Notes under the pieces: model-generated
The model's input: the letters and a program-made list of their open reading frames with translations, nothing else
What the model was told of the DNA's origin: nothing
Database searches by the model: none
Part shown: one piece after another, positions 7,832-17,241 of the stretch
Layout: each line of letters begins with the position of its first letter
Position numbering within the stretch: the first letter of the stretch is position 1
Program-made: the position numbers and the translations under genes
From: Mycolicibacterium peregrinum
Lineage (GTDB): Bacteria; Actinomycetota; Actinomycetes; Mycobacteriales; Mycobacteriaceae
DNA: 64,000 nucleotides
Assembly (NCBI RefSeq): GCF_001665785.1
Contig: NZ_LZSO01000008.1
Coordinates: forward strand, 310,001 to 374,000
Reading direction: 5' to 3'

Positions 7832-9409
7832 CTACAGACTGTCGACGATGGCGTTCTTCAGCGCCTCGGAGCTGGTACCGAAGACCGCCTGAACGCTGTT
7901 GCCCACCTCGATGACGCCTGCCGCGCCGAGGGCCTTCAACCGGTCCTGGTCGACCTTGCTCTTGTCGGCGACCTCCATGCGGAGCCGGGTGATGCAGGCA
8001 TCGACATTGACGAGGTTCTCCCGGCCGCCGAAGGCGGCGATGATCTGCTCGGCCTGAGTGTCGGCCCGCGCGGGCGCGGTGAGAGTGTCGGTGGCGGCAT
8101 CGCCGGAGGCAACAGTGGTAGCCGACTCGGGGCCCTCACCGAGGTTCGCCTGTTCCTCGGCCTCGAACTCCGCCTCGGGTTCACGGCCAGGTGTGCGCAT
8201 GTTCCACCGCGTGATCGCGACGTAGAACAGCACGAAATAGATGACCGAGAACACCGCCCCCATGGCGATGAGCAGCCAGATGTTCTTCGCCGCCGGAGCA
8301 CCGCCGTAGAGCAGCAGGTCGAGCAGCCCGGCCGAGAACGAGAAGCCCAGGTGGATGTCGAGCAGGTAGGCGATCGCCAGGGACAGTCCGGTCAGGACCG
8401 CGTGGATGACGTACAGCGGGAACGCCACGAACATGAACGCGAACTCGAGCGGTTCGGTCACCCCGGTCAGGAATGCGGTGAGCGCGGCCGCCGACAGGAT
8501 GCCGACCGCGACCTTGCGTTGCTTCTTGTTCGCGGCGAGGATCATCGCCAACGCCGCCGCAGGCAGGCCGAACATCAGGACGGGGTAGAACCCGGAGGTG
8601 AGAATGCCCGCGGTCGGGTCGCCGGCAGCGAACCGGGTGAGTTCGCCGGTGACCACGGTGCCGTCCGGAGTCTGGTAGTCGCCGTAGAGGAACCACACAT
8701 ATGAGTTCGGAATATGGTGCAGACCCAAGGGAATCAGCATGCGGTTGGCGAATCCGTAGACGAACGCGCCCAACGCGCCGCTCCCGCCGATGAACCGGCC
8801 GAGGCCGGTCAGCCCGGCGTCGAAGATCGGATAGAAGTAACTCATCGGGAAGGCGATGAACAAACTCGCCAGGGACACCACGATCGGGACGAACCGTCGC
8901 CCTCCGAAAAAGCCGAGATAGGACGGTAATTGGATGGTGTGGTACCGGTCGAACAACCAGGCCGTCACCAGACCCACCACGATCCCGGCGAACACGCTGT
9001 AGTTGATCTGAGCCTGGTCACCGGCCTTGTCCACCTCGCCGGCCAGGACGATGGGGGACATGGTCTTGAAGACCGCGGCCATCACCAGGTATCCGACCAC
9101 CGCGGCCAGCGCCGTCGAGCCGTCGGCCTTTCGGGCGAAGCCGATCGCGACACCGACGGCGAAGAGCAGCGGCAGATTGGTGAACAGGGCGTCGCCGGCT
9201 GCGCTCATCGCCTTGAAGAACGGCCCGATGACGGGGGAGTCGATCCGGCCCAGCAGATCGGGTTGGCCGAGCCTCAGCAGGATCCCCGCGGCGGGCAACA
9301 CGGCGATCGGCAGCATGAGGCTCTTGCCGAGTCGTTGCAGTTGCGCGAAAGCGGGTATGCGTAAACCGGATTTCTCCTGTGCACCTTCAGGTTTCGTAGT
9401 ACCGCTCAT
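7832..9409 (-). CDS. nagE: PTS N-acetylglucosamine-type EIICB permease
   Basis: A 525-residue sugar-transporting subunit of the phosphotransferase system, which carries the sugar across the membrane and phosphorylates it. The membrane EIIC domain spans about residues 20-390, starting [22 protein letters not shown]. After an acidic/Ala linker comes an EIIB domain (about 453-525) whose phosphorylated Cys472 sits in [16 protein letters not shown] lies ten bases before the ATG. It diverges from the EIIA-nagB-nagA genes, so N-acetylglucosamine is the likely substrate; glucose-family permeases look alike and the specificity is inferred from context. EI and HPr are not in the window. Confidence 0.88.
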   Translation of the reverse strand: MSGTTKPEGAQEKSGLRIPAFAQLQRLGKSLMLPIAVLPAAGILLRLGQPDLLGRIDSPVIGPFFKAMSAAGDALFTNLPLLFAVGVAIGFARKADGSTALAAVVGYLVMAAVFKTMSPIVLAGEVDKAGDQAQINYSVFAGIVVGLVTAWLFDRYHTIQLPSYLGFFGGRRFVPIVVSLASLFIAFPMSYFYPIFDAGLTGLGRFIGGSGALGAFVYGFANRMLIPLGLHHIPNSYVWFLYGDYQTPDGTVVTGELTRFAAGDPTAGILTSGFYPVLMFGLPAAALAMILAANKKQRKVAVGILSAAALTAFLTGVTEPLEFAFMFVAFPLYVIHAVLTGLSLAIAYLLDIHLGFSFSAGLLDLLLYGGAPAAKNIWLLIAMGAVFSVIYFVLFYVAITRWNMRTPGREPEAEFEAEEQANLGEGPESATTVASGDAATDTLTAPARADTQAEQIIAAFGGRENLVNVDACITRLRMEVADKSKVDQDRLKALGAAGVIEVGNSVQAVFGTSSEALKNAIVDSL

Positions 9410-9543
9410 CGCACCACCGCCCTCCTGGCCACCCGGCGCGAACCGCCGTAAAGCTGTGCGGAAGCTTAGACGAGAACCCGTGAACTCGCGGCCGTCTTCC
9501 GGCCACCCTCGTATTGTTGGGACACCACAGAAGGAGCATCACA

Positions 9544-10014
9544 GTGAGCTTGACGCAAGTACTCGCCCCGGTCGCCGGGCGCGCGGTAGCACTCCAGGAT
9601 GTTCCGGACCCCGTGTTCTCGGCGGGCATGGTCGGGTACGGTGCCGCGGTGGACCCGCCGCGCGGCGTGATCGACGCGATCGCCCCGGTCAGCGGCAAGT
9701 TGCTCAAGCTGATGCCGCATGCCTACGTCATCATGACGGCCGACAATGTCGGTGTGCTGGTGCACCTCGGTCTGGATACCGTCGCTCTGAACGGGGAGGG
9801 CTTCACCGTCCACGTCAGCCAGGGAGAGGATGTTGCGGCCGGTCAGGTGGTGATCACCTACGACGTGCCCGCAGTCGAGGCGAAGGGCCTCAATCCCATT
9901 GTCCCCGTTGTGGTCATGGACGAACGTGAACCCGGCAATGTGACAGTGGCCGGGCCGGTCGCGGCCGGAGCCGATATCGCTTCGGGCGCAGAGCTTTTTA
10001 CCGCGGCCAAGTAG
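9544..10014 (+). CDS. crr: PTS EIIA component, glucose/GlcNAc family
   Basis: A 156-residue soluble phosphocarrier that passes phosphate from HPr to the EIIB domain of the divergent permease. The phosphorylated His is expected in GVLVHLGLDTV (His74), and the second active-site His is His59 in MPHAYVIMT. The family opening (VLAPVAGRAVALQDVPDPVF) is clear. The GTG at 9544 has AAGGAG upstream at normal distance, so it is preferred over the in-frame codon at 9514. Followed after 12 bases by nagB, as expected for a GlcNAc utilisation operon. The 134-base gap to the divergent permease must hold both promoters; I see no certain operator in it. Confidence 0.88.
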   Translation: MSLTQVLAPVAGRAVALQDVPDPVFSAGMVGYGAAVDPPRGVIDAIAPVSGKLLKLMPHAYVIMTADNVGVLVHLGLDTVALNGEGFTVHVSQGEDVAAGQVVITYDVPAVEAKGLNPIVPVVVMDEREPGNVTVAGPVAAGADIASGAELFTAAK

Positions 10015-10026
10015 ATGAGCGAGTAG

Positions 10027-10812
10027 ATGGAAGTCATCATCCTGGCCGATGCCGGCGAGATCGGCAGTGTGGCTGCCGACGCGTTCGGCGCGCTGCTGGA
10101 CCGCAGACCGGACGCGGTCCTCGGCCTTGCCACGGGGTCGTCGCCGCTGGCGGTCTACGACGAACTCGCCGCCCGATGCGCCGCGGGGGAGATCTCGTTC
10201 CGGCACGCCAGGGGATTCACCCTCGACGAATACGTCGGCCTGCCCGCCGATCATCCTGAGCGCTACCGCAACGTCATCGACACCGTGTTCGTCTCGCGCG
10301 TGGACTTCGCCCCCGGGGCGGTACAGGGGCCCGACGGCCTGGCGGACGACATCCCGGCGGCGTGCGCGGCGTACGAGGAGGCCATCCGCGTTGCCGGTGG
10401 TGTCGATCTGCAGGTCGTCGGCATCGGCACCGACGGGCACATCGCCTTCAACGAACCCGGATCCTCGCTGGCCTCGCGCACCCGGATCAAGACGCTGACC
10501 CGGCAGACCCGTGTCGACAACGCCCGGTTCTTCGGGGACGACCTCGATGCGGTGCCGACACACTGCCTCACCCAGGGGTTGGCCACCATCATGGCGGCCC
10601 GGCACGTCATCCTGGTGGCCCTCGGTCGCAGCAAGGCCGAGGCGGTGCACCACCTCGTCGAGGGTGCTGTGACCGCCATGTGGCCGGCCACCATCTTGCA
10701 GCATCATCCGCACGTCACGGTTCTGCTCGACGACGCTGCGGCGCAGCGGCTTCAGCTCATCGACTACTACCGCGAGACCTATCGCTCGAAACCGGATTGG
10801 CAGGGCATCTGA
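10027..10812 (+). CDS. nagB: Glucosamine-6-phosphate deaminase
   Basis: A 261-residue cytoplasmic enzyme converting glucosamine 6-phosphate to fructose 6-phosphate and ammonia, the last step of GlcNAc catabolism. Family signatures are LGLATGSSP (phosphate binding, 32-40), FTLDEYVGL with the catalytic Asp67, and VGIGTDGHIAFNEPGSS with His138 and Glu143. Length matches bacterial NagB. It sits between EIIA and nagA on the same strand, and nagA begins immediately after its stop, so the three genes form an operon. The allosteric residues of E. coli NagB were not checked. Confidence 0.93.
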   Translation: MEVIILADAGEIGSVAADAFGALLDRRPDAVLGLATGSSPLAVYDELAARCAAGEISFRHARGFTLDEYVGLPADHPERYRNVIDTVFVSRVDFAPGAVQGPDGLADDIPAACAAYEEAIRVAGGVDLQVVGIGTDGHIAFNEPGSSLASRTRIKTLTRQTRVDNARFFGDDLDAVPTHCLTQGLATIMAARHVILVALGRSKAEAVHHLVEGAVTAMWPATILQHHPHVTVLLDDAAAQRLQLIDYYRETYRSKPDWQGI

Positions 10813-11958
10813 GTGCTGCTGACTGCCGACACGCTGATTACGGGCGCAGAACTGTTGCGGCCGGGGTGGATCGACCTGTCGGGCGGGAAGGTGACAGCGG
10901 TCGGAGCGGGTCTGCCGCCCCGGAGTGCCGATCGCGAACTGGGTGCGGTGACCGTGATGCCGGGTTTCGTCGACACCCATTCCCACGGTGGCGGCGGGGG
11001 CAGCTTCTCGGCCGCGTCGACGGCCGACACGTCGGCGGCGGTGGCGCTGCACCGTCGCCACGGCACCACCACCATGATCGCCTCGTTGGTCACCGCGAGC
11101 CCCGGCGAACTGCTGCACGAGGTCGGTGCGTTGGCGGCGGATGTCCGCGCTGGACTGATCGACGGCATCCACCTCGAAGGTCCGTGGCTGTCGACCGTGC
11201 GGTGCGGTGCTCATCAACCCGCGCTCATGCGGGACCCGGATCCGGCGGAGATCGACCGGTTGCTGGCTGCCGCGGCGGGAGCGATCCGGATGGTGACCAT
11301 CGCTCCGGAGCGTCCCGGTGCGCTGGCCGCGATCCGGCAGTTCCTCGATGCCGGTGTGGTGGTGGCCATCGGCCATACCGAGGCCACCTACGAGCAGACC
11401 CGCGCAGCGATTGCGGCCGGCGCGACGGTGGGCACCCATCTTTTCAACGCGATGCGCCCGGTCGACCGGCGAGAGCCGGGCCCGGTGATCGCGCTGATCG
11501 AGGATCCCGCTGTCACCGTCGAACTCATCACCGACGGCGTCCATCTCGATCCGGCCATCTACCGACACGTCACGCGTACCGTCGGGCCGGATCGCGCCTC
11601 GTTGATCACCGATGCGATGGCGGCCACCGGCATGCCCGACGGTCGCTACCAGCTGGGGCCCGTGCCGGTCGACGTGGCGGACGGGGTCGCCCGTGTCGGG
11701 GGAACGGACACGGTCGCCGGCAGCACCGCGACCATGGATCGGGTGGTCCGATTCGCCATGGCCCATTGCGGTTTGGCGCGCGATGATGCGTTGTTGCTCG
11801 TCGCCCGTCAGGCCTCGCTGAACCCGGCTCGGGCGCTGGGACTGCCGGCCGGGGATCTGATCCCCGGAGCCGCAGCCGATCTCGTGGTGCTGGATCCGGA
11901 TCTGTGGGTCACCGGGGTCTTGCGACGGGGCGTATGGGAGCTGGAACCGGCGGGGTAG
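10813..11958 (+). CDS. nagA: N-acetylglucosamine-6-phosphate deacetylase
   Basis: A 381-residue amidohydrolase-superfamily enzyme that removes acetate from GlcNAc-6-phosphate, giving the NagB substrate. Visible markers are the metal-site motif DTHSHGG (His56, His58), HLEGPWL near 120 with the metal-binding Glu, AIGHTEATYEQ near 187, THLFNAMRP near 215 and the catalytic Asp in TDAMAATG near 266. The GTG start directly abuts the nagB stop. It completes the uptake-deacetylation-deamination set with the PTS genes. The end overlaps no other gene; a LuxR-type regulator starts about 140 bases downstream. Confidence 0.93.
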   Translation: MLLTADTLITGAELLRPGWIDLSGGKVTAVGAGLPPRSADRELGAVTVMPGFVDTHSHGGGGGSFSAASTADTSAAVALHRRHGTTTMIASLVTASPGELLHEVGALAADVRAGLIDGIHLEGPWLSTVRCGAHQPALMRDPDPAEIDRLLAAAAGAIRMVTIAPERPGALAAIRQFLDAGVVVAIGHTEATYEQTRAAIAAGATVGTHLFNAMRPVDRREPGPVIALIEDPAVTVELITDGVHLDPAIYRHVTRTVGPDRASLITDAMAATGMPDGRYQLGPVPVDVADGVARVGGTDTVAGSTATMDRVVRFAMAHCGLARDDALLLVARQASLNPARALGLPAGDLIPGAAADLVVLDPDLWVTGVLRRGVWELEPAG

Positions 11959-12018
11959 CGGTACTGTGCCCAGGCGCCGGGAAACACCGAGAACTGTTTC
12001 CTGAGGCAAAGATTCGTG

Positions 12019-12047
12019 TTGCGCCCGCCGTCAATAGCCGTTACATA
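12019..12047 (+). promoter_or_regulatory. Possible sigma-A-like promoter before the LuxR gene
   Basis: TTGCGC (12019-12024) and TACATA (12042-12047) are separated by 17 bases. They lie in the 143-base gap after nagA, about 55 bases before the TTG chosen as start of the regulator gene. The -10 match is only partial, so this is a weak call from pattern and spacing alone. Confidence 0.3.
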
Positions 12048-12101
12048 TTCCGGTACCGGCGTAGCGTCAGCCGGGTACGACGCGAGCACCTGGGGGTCGT
12101 T

Positions 12102-14720
12102 TTGTCCGACTGGCCATTCGTCGCACGGGATGCTGAACTGCGCGAAGCCGCGCAGGCGTTGCGTGGCGACTTCCGTGGTGTGGTGCTGGCGGGCGGGGCC
12201 GGCGTGGGCAAGTCGGCGTTGGCGCGGGTACTGGCCGAGCAAATGGAGGCCGACGGGCACCCGGTGCGGTTTGTACTGGGCACCGAAACCGGGCAGGCGG
12301 TACCGCTCGGGGCGTTTCTGCACGCACTCACATTGACGGACGCGCATGACCCCACGGTGATGCTCGCCGCGGCGCACGAGGCTCTGGCCGCCGAGCCCGA
12401 TCTGGTCATCGTGGTCGACGATGCTCAGCACCTCGATCAGCTGTCGGCACTACTGGTCCAGCAGCTGGCGGTGCACGGCTCGGCGAAACTGATCGTCACC
12501 ATCCAGAACCGGGTGCCCACATCCGATGCGGTGACCGCGTTATGGAAGGAACAGCTGCTGCTGCGGTTGGACCTGGAGCCCTTCACCCGGGCGCAGACCG
12601 CCGAGTTGATGGCAGCGGTGCTGCACGGTGACGTCGACCCGCGCGCGGTCGGTGAACTACACCGGTTCTCCTCCGGCAGTCCGCTCTATCTGCGGGGCGT
12701 GGTCAATGCGGCTCTCGGCGACGAGGTTTTCGTGCGTGATGACGGCCGGTGGCGGCTGTGCGGGCCGCTGCGGGCCAGCGCAGACCTGCACGCCCTGATC
12801 AATTCACGATTCGACACGCTCACACCGAACGAGCGGGATGTGGTCGACATGGTGTCTACCGCCGAGGTCCTCGACTTCGATGTGCTGGCAGCAGTCTGCG
12901 ACCTCGACGCGATCGCCAGCGTGGAACGGCGCGGAGCGATCCAGGTGCTCAACGATGCGGCCTGCACCCTGGTACAACCCGGCCATCCGATCATCGGTGA
13001 GGTTGCGCGCGACCGATGCTCGAACACCCGAAGCCGGCAGATCAACACGCAGTTGGCGTCGCTGCTGGCGGCACACCTTCAATCAGCGGGCAACGGATCG
13101 GTGCCGGACGTGCGCGGCCGTATTCAACTGGCTCGATTCATGGTGGGAGGCGATGTCCCGGCGGATCCGGACGTTATCGCCGATGCCGCTGCCAGCGCGG
13201 TCACCATGTCCAATCTGACTCTCGGAGAAGAGCTCGCGCGGTACGCGGTGGATCACGGTGCCGGGATGCCCGCGGTGATCGTGCTGGCCGATGCGATGAG
13301 TTGGCAGGGCCGGGGCGAGCAGGCCGAGCAACTGTTGGCCCGGTCGGTGCCCGATCCCGACGACGAAGCGATGCTGGCCCGGTGGGGTTGTCTGCGGGCA
13401 TCGAATCTGTTCTTCGGATGCGCCCGCCCGGACGCGGCGCACGAGGTGCTCTCGATGCTCCGCAGACAGCTGCACTGCCCGCAGACGGTGAGCCTGGTGA
13501 CCGCGCTGGAGGCGGTTTTCGCCTTCCACACCGGTGAGCTGGAGAAGGCGATCGCGTTGGGCACCGCAGTGCTGGACCAGAAGGTGCCGCCGACGGCGAC
13601 GGTATGGGCCGCGCTGGCCACGTCGAGCGCGTTGGCCTTGTCCGGGTGGTCGGACGAGGCCGTCACGGTGGCGCATGCGGGTGAGCTCGCAGCCGAACAG
13701 TGTGTGTCGGGCTCGCCGCGGTATTGGTTCGTTTTCGCCCGGGTATCGGCGGCCCTTGGCGATGTGGAGCTGGACAAGGCGCACGGCATTTGCGAGGCCT
13801 ACGTCCAGAAGGCGGCCGGCTCGCCGCAGGCAGAGGCGATCAGCACCGCACTGCATGGGCGGGTGGAGTTGGCCCGCGGCCGCCTGGCCTCAGCCTGTGA
13901 TGCGTTGCAGACGGCGGTGTGGGCCACGCCGCAGGGCCTGCCGCCGGGGTGGCTGATGGTTGCGGTCGCCTGCCTGGCCCAGGCCGAGGGAATGCGTGGT
14001 GACGCCGTTGCGGCGGCCGCAGCGTTGGCACGTGCCGAGGCCGCCGCAGCCGGGCCACGCGATGTGTTCCGGCCTGAGTTGGAGCTGGGGCGGGCATGGG
14101 CCGCGGCTGCGACAGGTGAGACGGGCCCGGCCGTCGCGCACGCGGTGGCTGCTGCGGACCTCGCCGCGGCGAGCGGGATGGAGGCGATCGAGCTCACGGC
14201 CCTGCACACCGCACTGAGATTCGGAGATTCGTCAGGCCACGAAAGGATTCAGCAGCTGGCTCGGCGGCGCGGTACTCGGGTGGCGGAAGCCATTGGCGCG
14301 CACAGTCTCGGACTGACGCGGCATGATCCCGCGTTGCTCGTCGCGGCGGCGGACCGGTTCGAGGCGCTCGGTGCGCAGGTGCTCGCCGCCGACGCTGCCG
14401 CCGACGCAGCCCGGATGTACGCCGAGGCAGGCTGCCGCGGCAGCGAACTGGAATCGGCGGCCAGGGCGCTGTGGCTGGCGGGCCAGACCGGGGCGCACAC
14501 GCCGGCGCTGCGCTGCGCCGGTGATCCGCTGCCGCTCACGCATCGGGAGTGGGAGATCGCCGACCTGGTCGGGGTGGGGCTGAGCAACCGGCAGATCGCG
14601 GGCCGGCTGTGCCTGTCCGTGCGCACCGTCGACGGTCATCTGTACCGCATGTTCGCCAAGCTCGGGGTCGAGGACCGCGATCATCTGGCCCGGTTGGCGC
14701 GCTTCGGTCCGGCGGTGTGA
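12102..14720 (+). CDS. Large ATP-binding LuxR-family transcriptional regulator
   Basis: About 872 residues. The AAA/STAND-type ATPase has Walker A GGAGVGKSA (31-39) and a Walker B-like LVIVVDDAQH near 103. A long Ala-rich helical repeat region of TPR type follows, and a C-terminal LuxR helix-turn-helix lies at about 805-872 (LTHREWEIADLVGVGLSNRQIAGRL, SVRTVDGHLYRMFAKLGV). Such regulators act as ATP-dependent switches for nearby or distant genes. The frame is open back into nagA without an ATG or GTG just before the domain. The TTG at 12102 gives the natural opening SDWPFVARD, but the start is uncertain. It could regulate the nag genes upstream; that is only positional inference. Confidence 0.85.
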   Translation: MSDWPFVARDAELREAAQALRGDFRGVVLAGGAGVGKSALARVLAEQMEADGHPVRFVLGTETGQAVPLGAFLHALTLTDAHDPTVMLAAAHEALAAEPDLVIVVDDAQHLDQLSALLVQQLAVHGSAKLIVTIQNRVPTSDAVTALWKEQLLLRLDLEPFTRAQTAELMAAVLHGDVDPRAVGELHRFSSGSPLYLRGVVNAALGDEVFVRDDGRWRLCGPLRASADLHALINSRFDTLTPNERDVVDMVSTAEVLDFDVLAAVCDLDAIASVERRGAIQVLNDAACTLVQPGHPIIGEVARDRCSNTRSRQINTQLASLLAAHLQSAGNGSVPDVRGRIQLARFMVGGDVPADPDVIADAAASAVTMSNLTLGEELARYAVDHGAGMPAVIVLADAMSWQGRGEQAEQLLARSVPDPDDEAMLARWGCLRASNLFFGCARPDAAHEVLSMLRRQLHCPQTVSLVTALEAVFAFHTGELEKAIALGTAVLDQKVPPTATVWAALATSSALALSGWSDEAVTVAHAGELAAEQCVSGSPRYWFVFARVSAALGDVELDKAHGICEAYVQKAAGSPQAEAISTALHGRVELARGRLASACDALQTAVWATPQGLPPGWLMVAVACLAQAEGMRGDAVAAAAALARAEAAAAGPRDVFRPELELGRAWAAAATGETGPAVAHAVAAADLAAASGMEAIELTALHTALRFGDSSGHERIQQLARRRGTRVAEAIGAHSLGLTRHDPALLVAAADRFEALGAQVLAADAAADAARMYAEAGCRGSELESAARALWLAGQTGAHTPALRCAGDPLPLTHREWEIADLVGVGLSNRQIAGRLCLSVRTVDGHLYRMFAKLGVEDRDHLARLARFGPAV

Positions 14721-14731
14721 CGCTGCCGGTC

Positions 14732-14932
14732 TCAGGTGTCGTCGTCGCTCGCGGTGCGGGCGCCGACGAACGCGAGGAGTTGTGGATCGGAGGAGGTGAA
14801 CCGGTCCACTTCCTCACCTCCGTCACAGCGCAGCAAGGCGATCGTGAGGCTGTCCGCGGTGCGGGTCAGTACGCGCCAGTGGGCGCCGGAATCCTGCCAG
14901 CGCTGTAGATCGTCGACCCGATCGAGGCTCAT
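14732..14932 (-). CDS. Small conserved hypothetical protein
   Basis: A 66-residue protein starting MSLDRVDDLQRWQDSG, with the core TIALLRCDGGEEVDRFTSSDP and LLAFVG. The pattern (W-x-x-SGA-W-x-V ... CDGGEEVDR ... DP-LLAF) recurs in mycobacterial hypothetical proteins I recall, but no function is known. An in-frame ATG four codons earlier (14944) is an alternative start. It lies between the convergent end of the LuxR gene, 11 bases from its stop, and the divergent DUF488 gene. No signal peptide or membrane helix. Confidence 0.65.
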   Translation of the reverse strand: MSLDRVDDLQRWQDSGAHWRVLTRTADSLTIALLRCDGGEEVDRFTSSDPQLLAFVGARTASDDDT

Positions 14933-14952
14933 GCCTACTACCATGGCACGGC

Positions 14953-15312
14953 ATGGCCGCGAAAGACCGTGTGCGTTTGGCCCGCGTGTATGAGGAGCCC
15001 GAACTCGATGAGGGGAAGCGGGTTCTGGTCGATCGGCTGTGGCCCCGGGGCATGAAGAAGACCGATCCGCGGGTGGGCCATTGGCTGCCCGCGGTGGCCC
15101 CGTCCACAGAACTGCGGCACTGGTATGACCACAAGCCCGAGCGTCACGACGACTTCGCTGCCCGCTACACCGAGGAGTTGCAGTCCGGTGAGGAGGCCGC
15201 GGCCTTCGATGAGCTCCGTGCGTTGGTCGACGAGGGGCCGGTCACATTGGTGACCGCCACCCGCGAGGTCGAACTCAGTCATCTGACGGTGCTGGCCAAG
15301 CTCCTCTCCTGA
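14953..15312 (+). CDS. DUF488 (YeaO-like) protein
   Basis: A 119-residue small soluble protein of the DUF488/YeaO family. Typical features are the opening [27 protein letters not shown], the central [23 protein letters not shown], and the end [22 protein letters not shown]. The family has no firmly assigned activity; members are often found near stress or metal genes. Divergent from the small hypothetical gene with only eight or more bases between them, so the two must share a short control region. It is separated from mbtK by 74 bases containing a GC-rich palindrome and an IdeR-like site. Confidence 0.82.
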   Translation: MAAKDRVRLARVYEEPELDEGKRVLVDRLWPRGMKKTDPRVGHWLPAVAPSTELRHWYDHKPERHDDFAARYTEELQSGEEAAAFDELRALVDEGPVTLVTATREVELSHLTVLAKLLS

Positions 15313-15341
15313 GCCGGCGGCCGCCGACCGGGCCGCGGGAG

Positions 15342-15360
15342 GAAGGTAAACCTACCCTCA
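15342..15360 (+). promoter_or_regulatory. Weak IdeR-like box upstream of mbtK
   Basis: The 19 bases starting GAAGGTAAACCTACC match the IdeR consensus TTAGGTTAGGCTAACCTAA at 12 of 19 positions by hand count and lie 26 bases before the mbtK ATG. The match is modest; the iron-regulated gene it precedes makes it worth listing. Confidence 0.4.
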
Positions 15361-15386
15361 GTCGCTACGGTAGGCTCGGCGCTCAA

Positions 15387-16037
15387 ATGACCGATATCGA
15401 TACCGACGTGGCCGACGTGTCAGAGGGCCCCGTCCTCAAACGCGAGCTGACCGACATCACCGACGCGGTACGCGCCGTCGAGGCAGCGCCCCTACCGGTC
15501 CTCGCCGAGCCGTACGACATCCGGCCGGCCGACGCCGATGCTGACGCCGAGTTGATCTCGGAGTGGATGAACCGCCCGCATCTGGTCGAAGCCTGGGAGT
15601 ACGACTGGGCGCCCGAGCGCTGGCGGCGCTACCTGCAGGCCCAGCTGGACGGGCAGTACTCGCGGCCGTTGATCGCGAGCTTCCGCGGAAAGCCTGCCGG
15701 CTACGTCGAGTTGTACCGGGCGGCCAAGGATTCCATCGCGCCCCGTTATGCCGCCGACCCACATGACATCGGCATGCACGCCGCGATCGCCGATCTGAGA
15801 TTCGTCAACCGCGGAATGGGCCCGATCCTGCTGCCGCGCATCGTGGCCAGCGTGTTCGAACTCGACCCGGACTGCCGGCGGATCATGTTCGACCCGGACT
15901 ATCGCAACACCGGCGCCCGCCGGCTGTGCGAGTGGGCGGGGTGTGAATTCCTGGGCGAGCACGAGATGTCGAACCGCCGCATGGCCCTCTATGCACTGCC
16001 GCGTACACCCGACGACGCCTTCGGCGTCGCCGGGTAG
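15387..16037 (+). CDS. mbtK: Mycobactin lysine N-acyltransferase MbtK
   Basis: A 216-residue GNAT-fold enzyme that transfers the long acyl chain to the epsilon-amino group of the lysine units of mycobactin, the lipid-soluble iron chelator. After a 50-residue leader comes [23 protein letters not shown], then the GNAT core ([40 protein letters not shown]) and the end [28 protein letters not shown]. This matches the Rv1347c type. It converges on mbtN, in the same order as the M. tuberculosis mbt-2 locus. Iron control through IdeR is expected; only a weak box is seen upstream. Confidence 0.92.
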   Translation: MTDIDTDVADVSEGPVLKRELTDITDAVRAVEAAPLPVLAEPYDIRPADADADAELISEWMNRPHLVEAWEYDWAPERWRRYLQAQLDGQYSRPLIASFRGKPAGYVELYRAAKDSIAPRYAADPHDIGMHAAIADLRFVNRGMGPILLPRIVASVFELDPDCRRIMFDPDYRNTGARRLCEWAGCEFLGEHEMSNRRMALYALPRTPDDAFGVAG

Positions 16038-16065
16038 TTCCGGAACCGTTCAGGCTCCGGCGAAT

Positions 16066-17241
16066 TCACGCCCCGGAGAATTCGAGGTAGCCGTCGTAGT
16101 CGGGCTTCATGGCTGCCGCGACGAGCTCCCACAGCACCTCATCGGTGCCGCCACCGACCCGGGCCAGCTTCATGTCGCGCCACCACTTGCCCAGCGGGGT
16201 CTCGTCGACGAGGTAGCCGGAGCCGCCGAAGATGTGCATGCACTCCGAGGCGACTTCCTCGCCCAGGCGTGCGGCGGTCACCTTGAACGCAGCGGCGGCC
16301 CGGAGATCGAGCTTGCCCTGCAGGGCCACCCCGGCCAGGGCGTAGCGCAGCAGGTCGACGCGGGCCTGCAGATCGGCGATGCGCATCCGCAGCGCCTGGT
16401 GCTCGTAGAGGGTATGGCCGAATTGACGACGCTTCATCATGCGCGCCAACGTGATTCCGAGGATCCGCTGAGACCCGGAGGCCACCTGCCCGGAAATCGA
16501 CATGCGCTCGTGGGCCAGGCCCCAGGAGATCGCGGCGAGCCCGGTTCCGGCGCGGGCCACCAGATGGTCGGCCGGCACCCAGGTGTCGATGTGCACCGCA
16601 GCGGTGTCCAGGGGGCCGTTGCCGACTTTGCGGTAGGGGGTCTGCACCTCGACCTGTGAAGTCGGGACGGCGATGACGACGACGTTGCCGTGCCTGCTCG
16701 TCGGGTCGTGGTCGACGTTGCGGGCCACCACCATGATGTGATCGGCGACGGGTGAGAGTGAGACGAACTTCTTGATGCCCTTGATCTCGAAACCGTCTCG
16801 GGCCGTGCGTACTTCGGTCTCCACGATCTGCAGATCCGAACCGCCGGATTCCTCCGAGGCGGCGATGCACAGCACGGCCTCGCCGCGGACGGCTTGTTCG
16901 CAGATCGTGCGGAGGTGATCGGACTTGCCGAACCGGCGAAGCAGGGCGATGGCCGAATCATGCAGGCTGACGCCCACGCCGATGCCCGAGGAACCGTTGC
17001 GGCCCAGTGCGAAGGCCAATTCGATCAGCTTGGCCACGTCGGGCTGCTGGCCGTCACCCCACTTCTCGGTGAACACCCCGTTGCGGCCGAGGTGTTCGAT
17101 GAGTGCACGCGGAAAACGTTCGGTCTCTTCGGCTTCGGCGGTCCATGCCTTGACCTGGTCGTCGAACACGCGATCCAGTAGATCGCGATACTCGTCGATC
17201 GAGGTGGTGGCCGGTGACGGGGTGGGCACAGTGGTGGTCAT
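16066..17241 (-). CDS. mbtN: Acyl-CoA dehydrogenase-like MbtN (FadE14)
   Basis: A 391-residue flavin enzyme of the acyl-CoA dehydrogenase fold that introduces the double bond in the acyl chain while carried on MbtL. Visible parts include [20 protein letters not shown] near 125-145, [16 protein letters not shown] near 154, the helix [26 protein letters not shown] and the C-terminal [25 protein letters not shown]. Last gene of the mbtL-mbtM-mbtN operon; its ATG overlaps the mbtM stop by four bases. Converges with mbtK, leaving 28 bases between them. Assignment rests on family and on the conserved gene order. Confidence 0.9.
   Translation of the reverse strand: MTTTVPTPSPATTSIDEYRDLLDRVFDDQVKAWTAEAEETERFPRALIEHLGRNGVFTEKWGDGQQPDVAKLIELAFALGRNGSSGIGVGVSLHDSAIALLRRFGKSDHLRTICEQAVRGEAVLCIAASEESGGSDLQIVETEVRTARDGFEIKGIKKFVSLSPVADHIMVVARNVDHDPTSRHGNVVVIAVPTSQVEVQTPYRKVGNGPLDTAAVHIDTWVPADHLVARAGTGLAAISWGLAHERMSISGQVASGSQRILGITLARMMKRRQFGHTLYEHQALRMRIADLQARVDLLRYALAGVALQGKLDLRAAAAFKVTAARLGEEVASECMHIFGGSGYLVDETPLGKWWRDMKLARVGGGTDEVLWELVAAAMKPDYDGYLEFSGA

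Noticed and set aside
9410..9543. DasR/NagR operator between the PTS permease and EIIA genes
   Set aside because: No dre-like inverted repeat was found; AAGCT occurs twice, but as a direct repeat of little symmetry.
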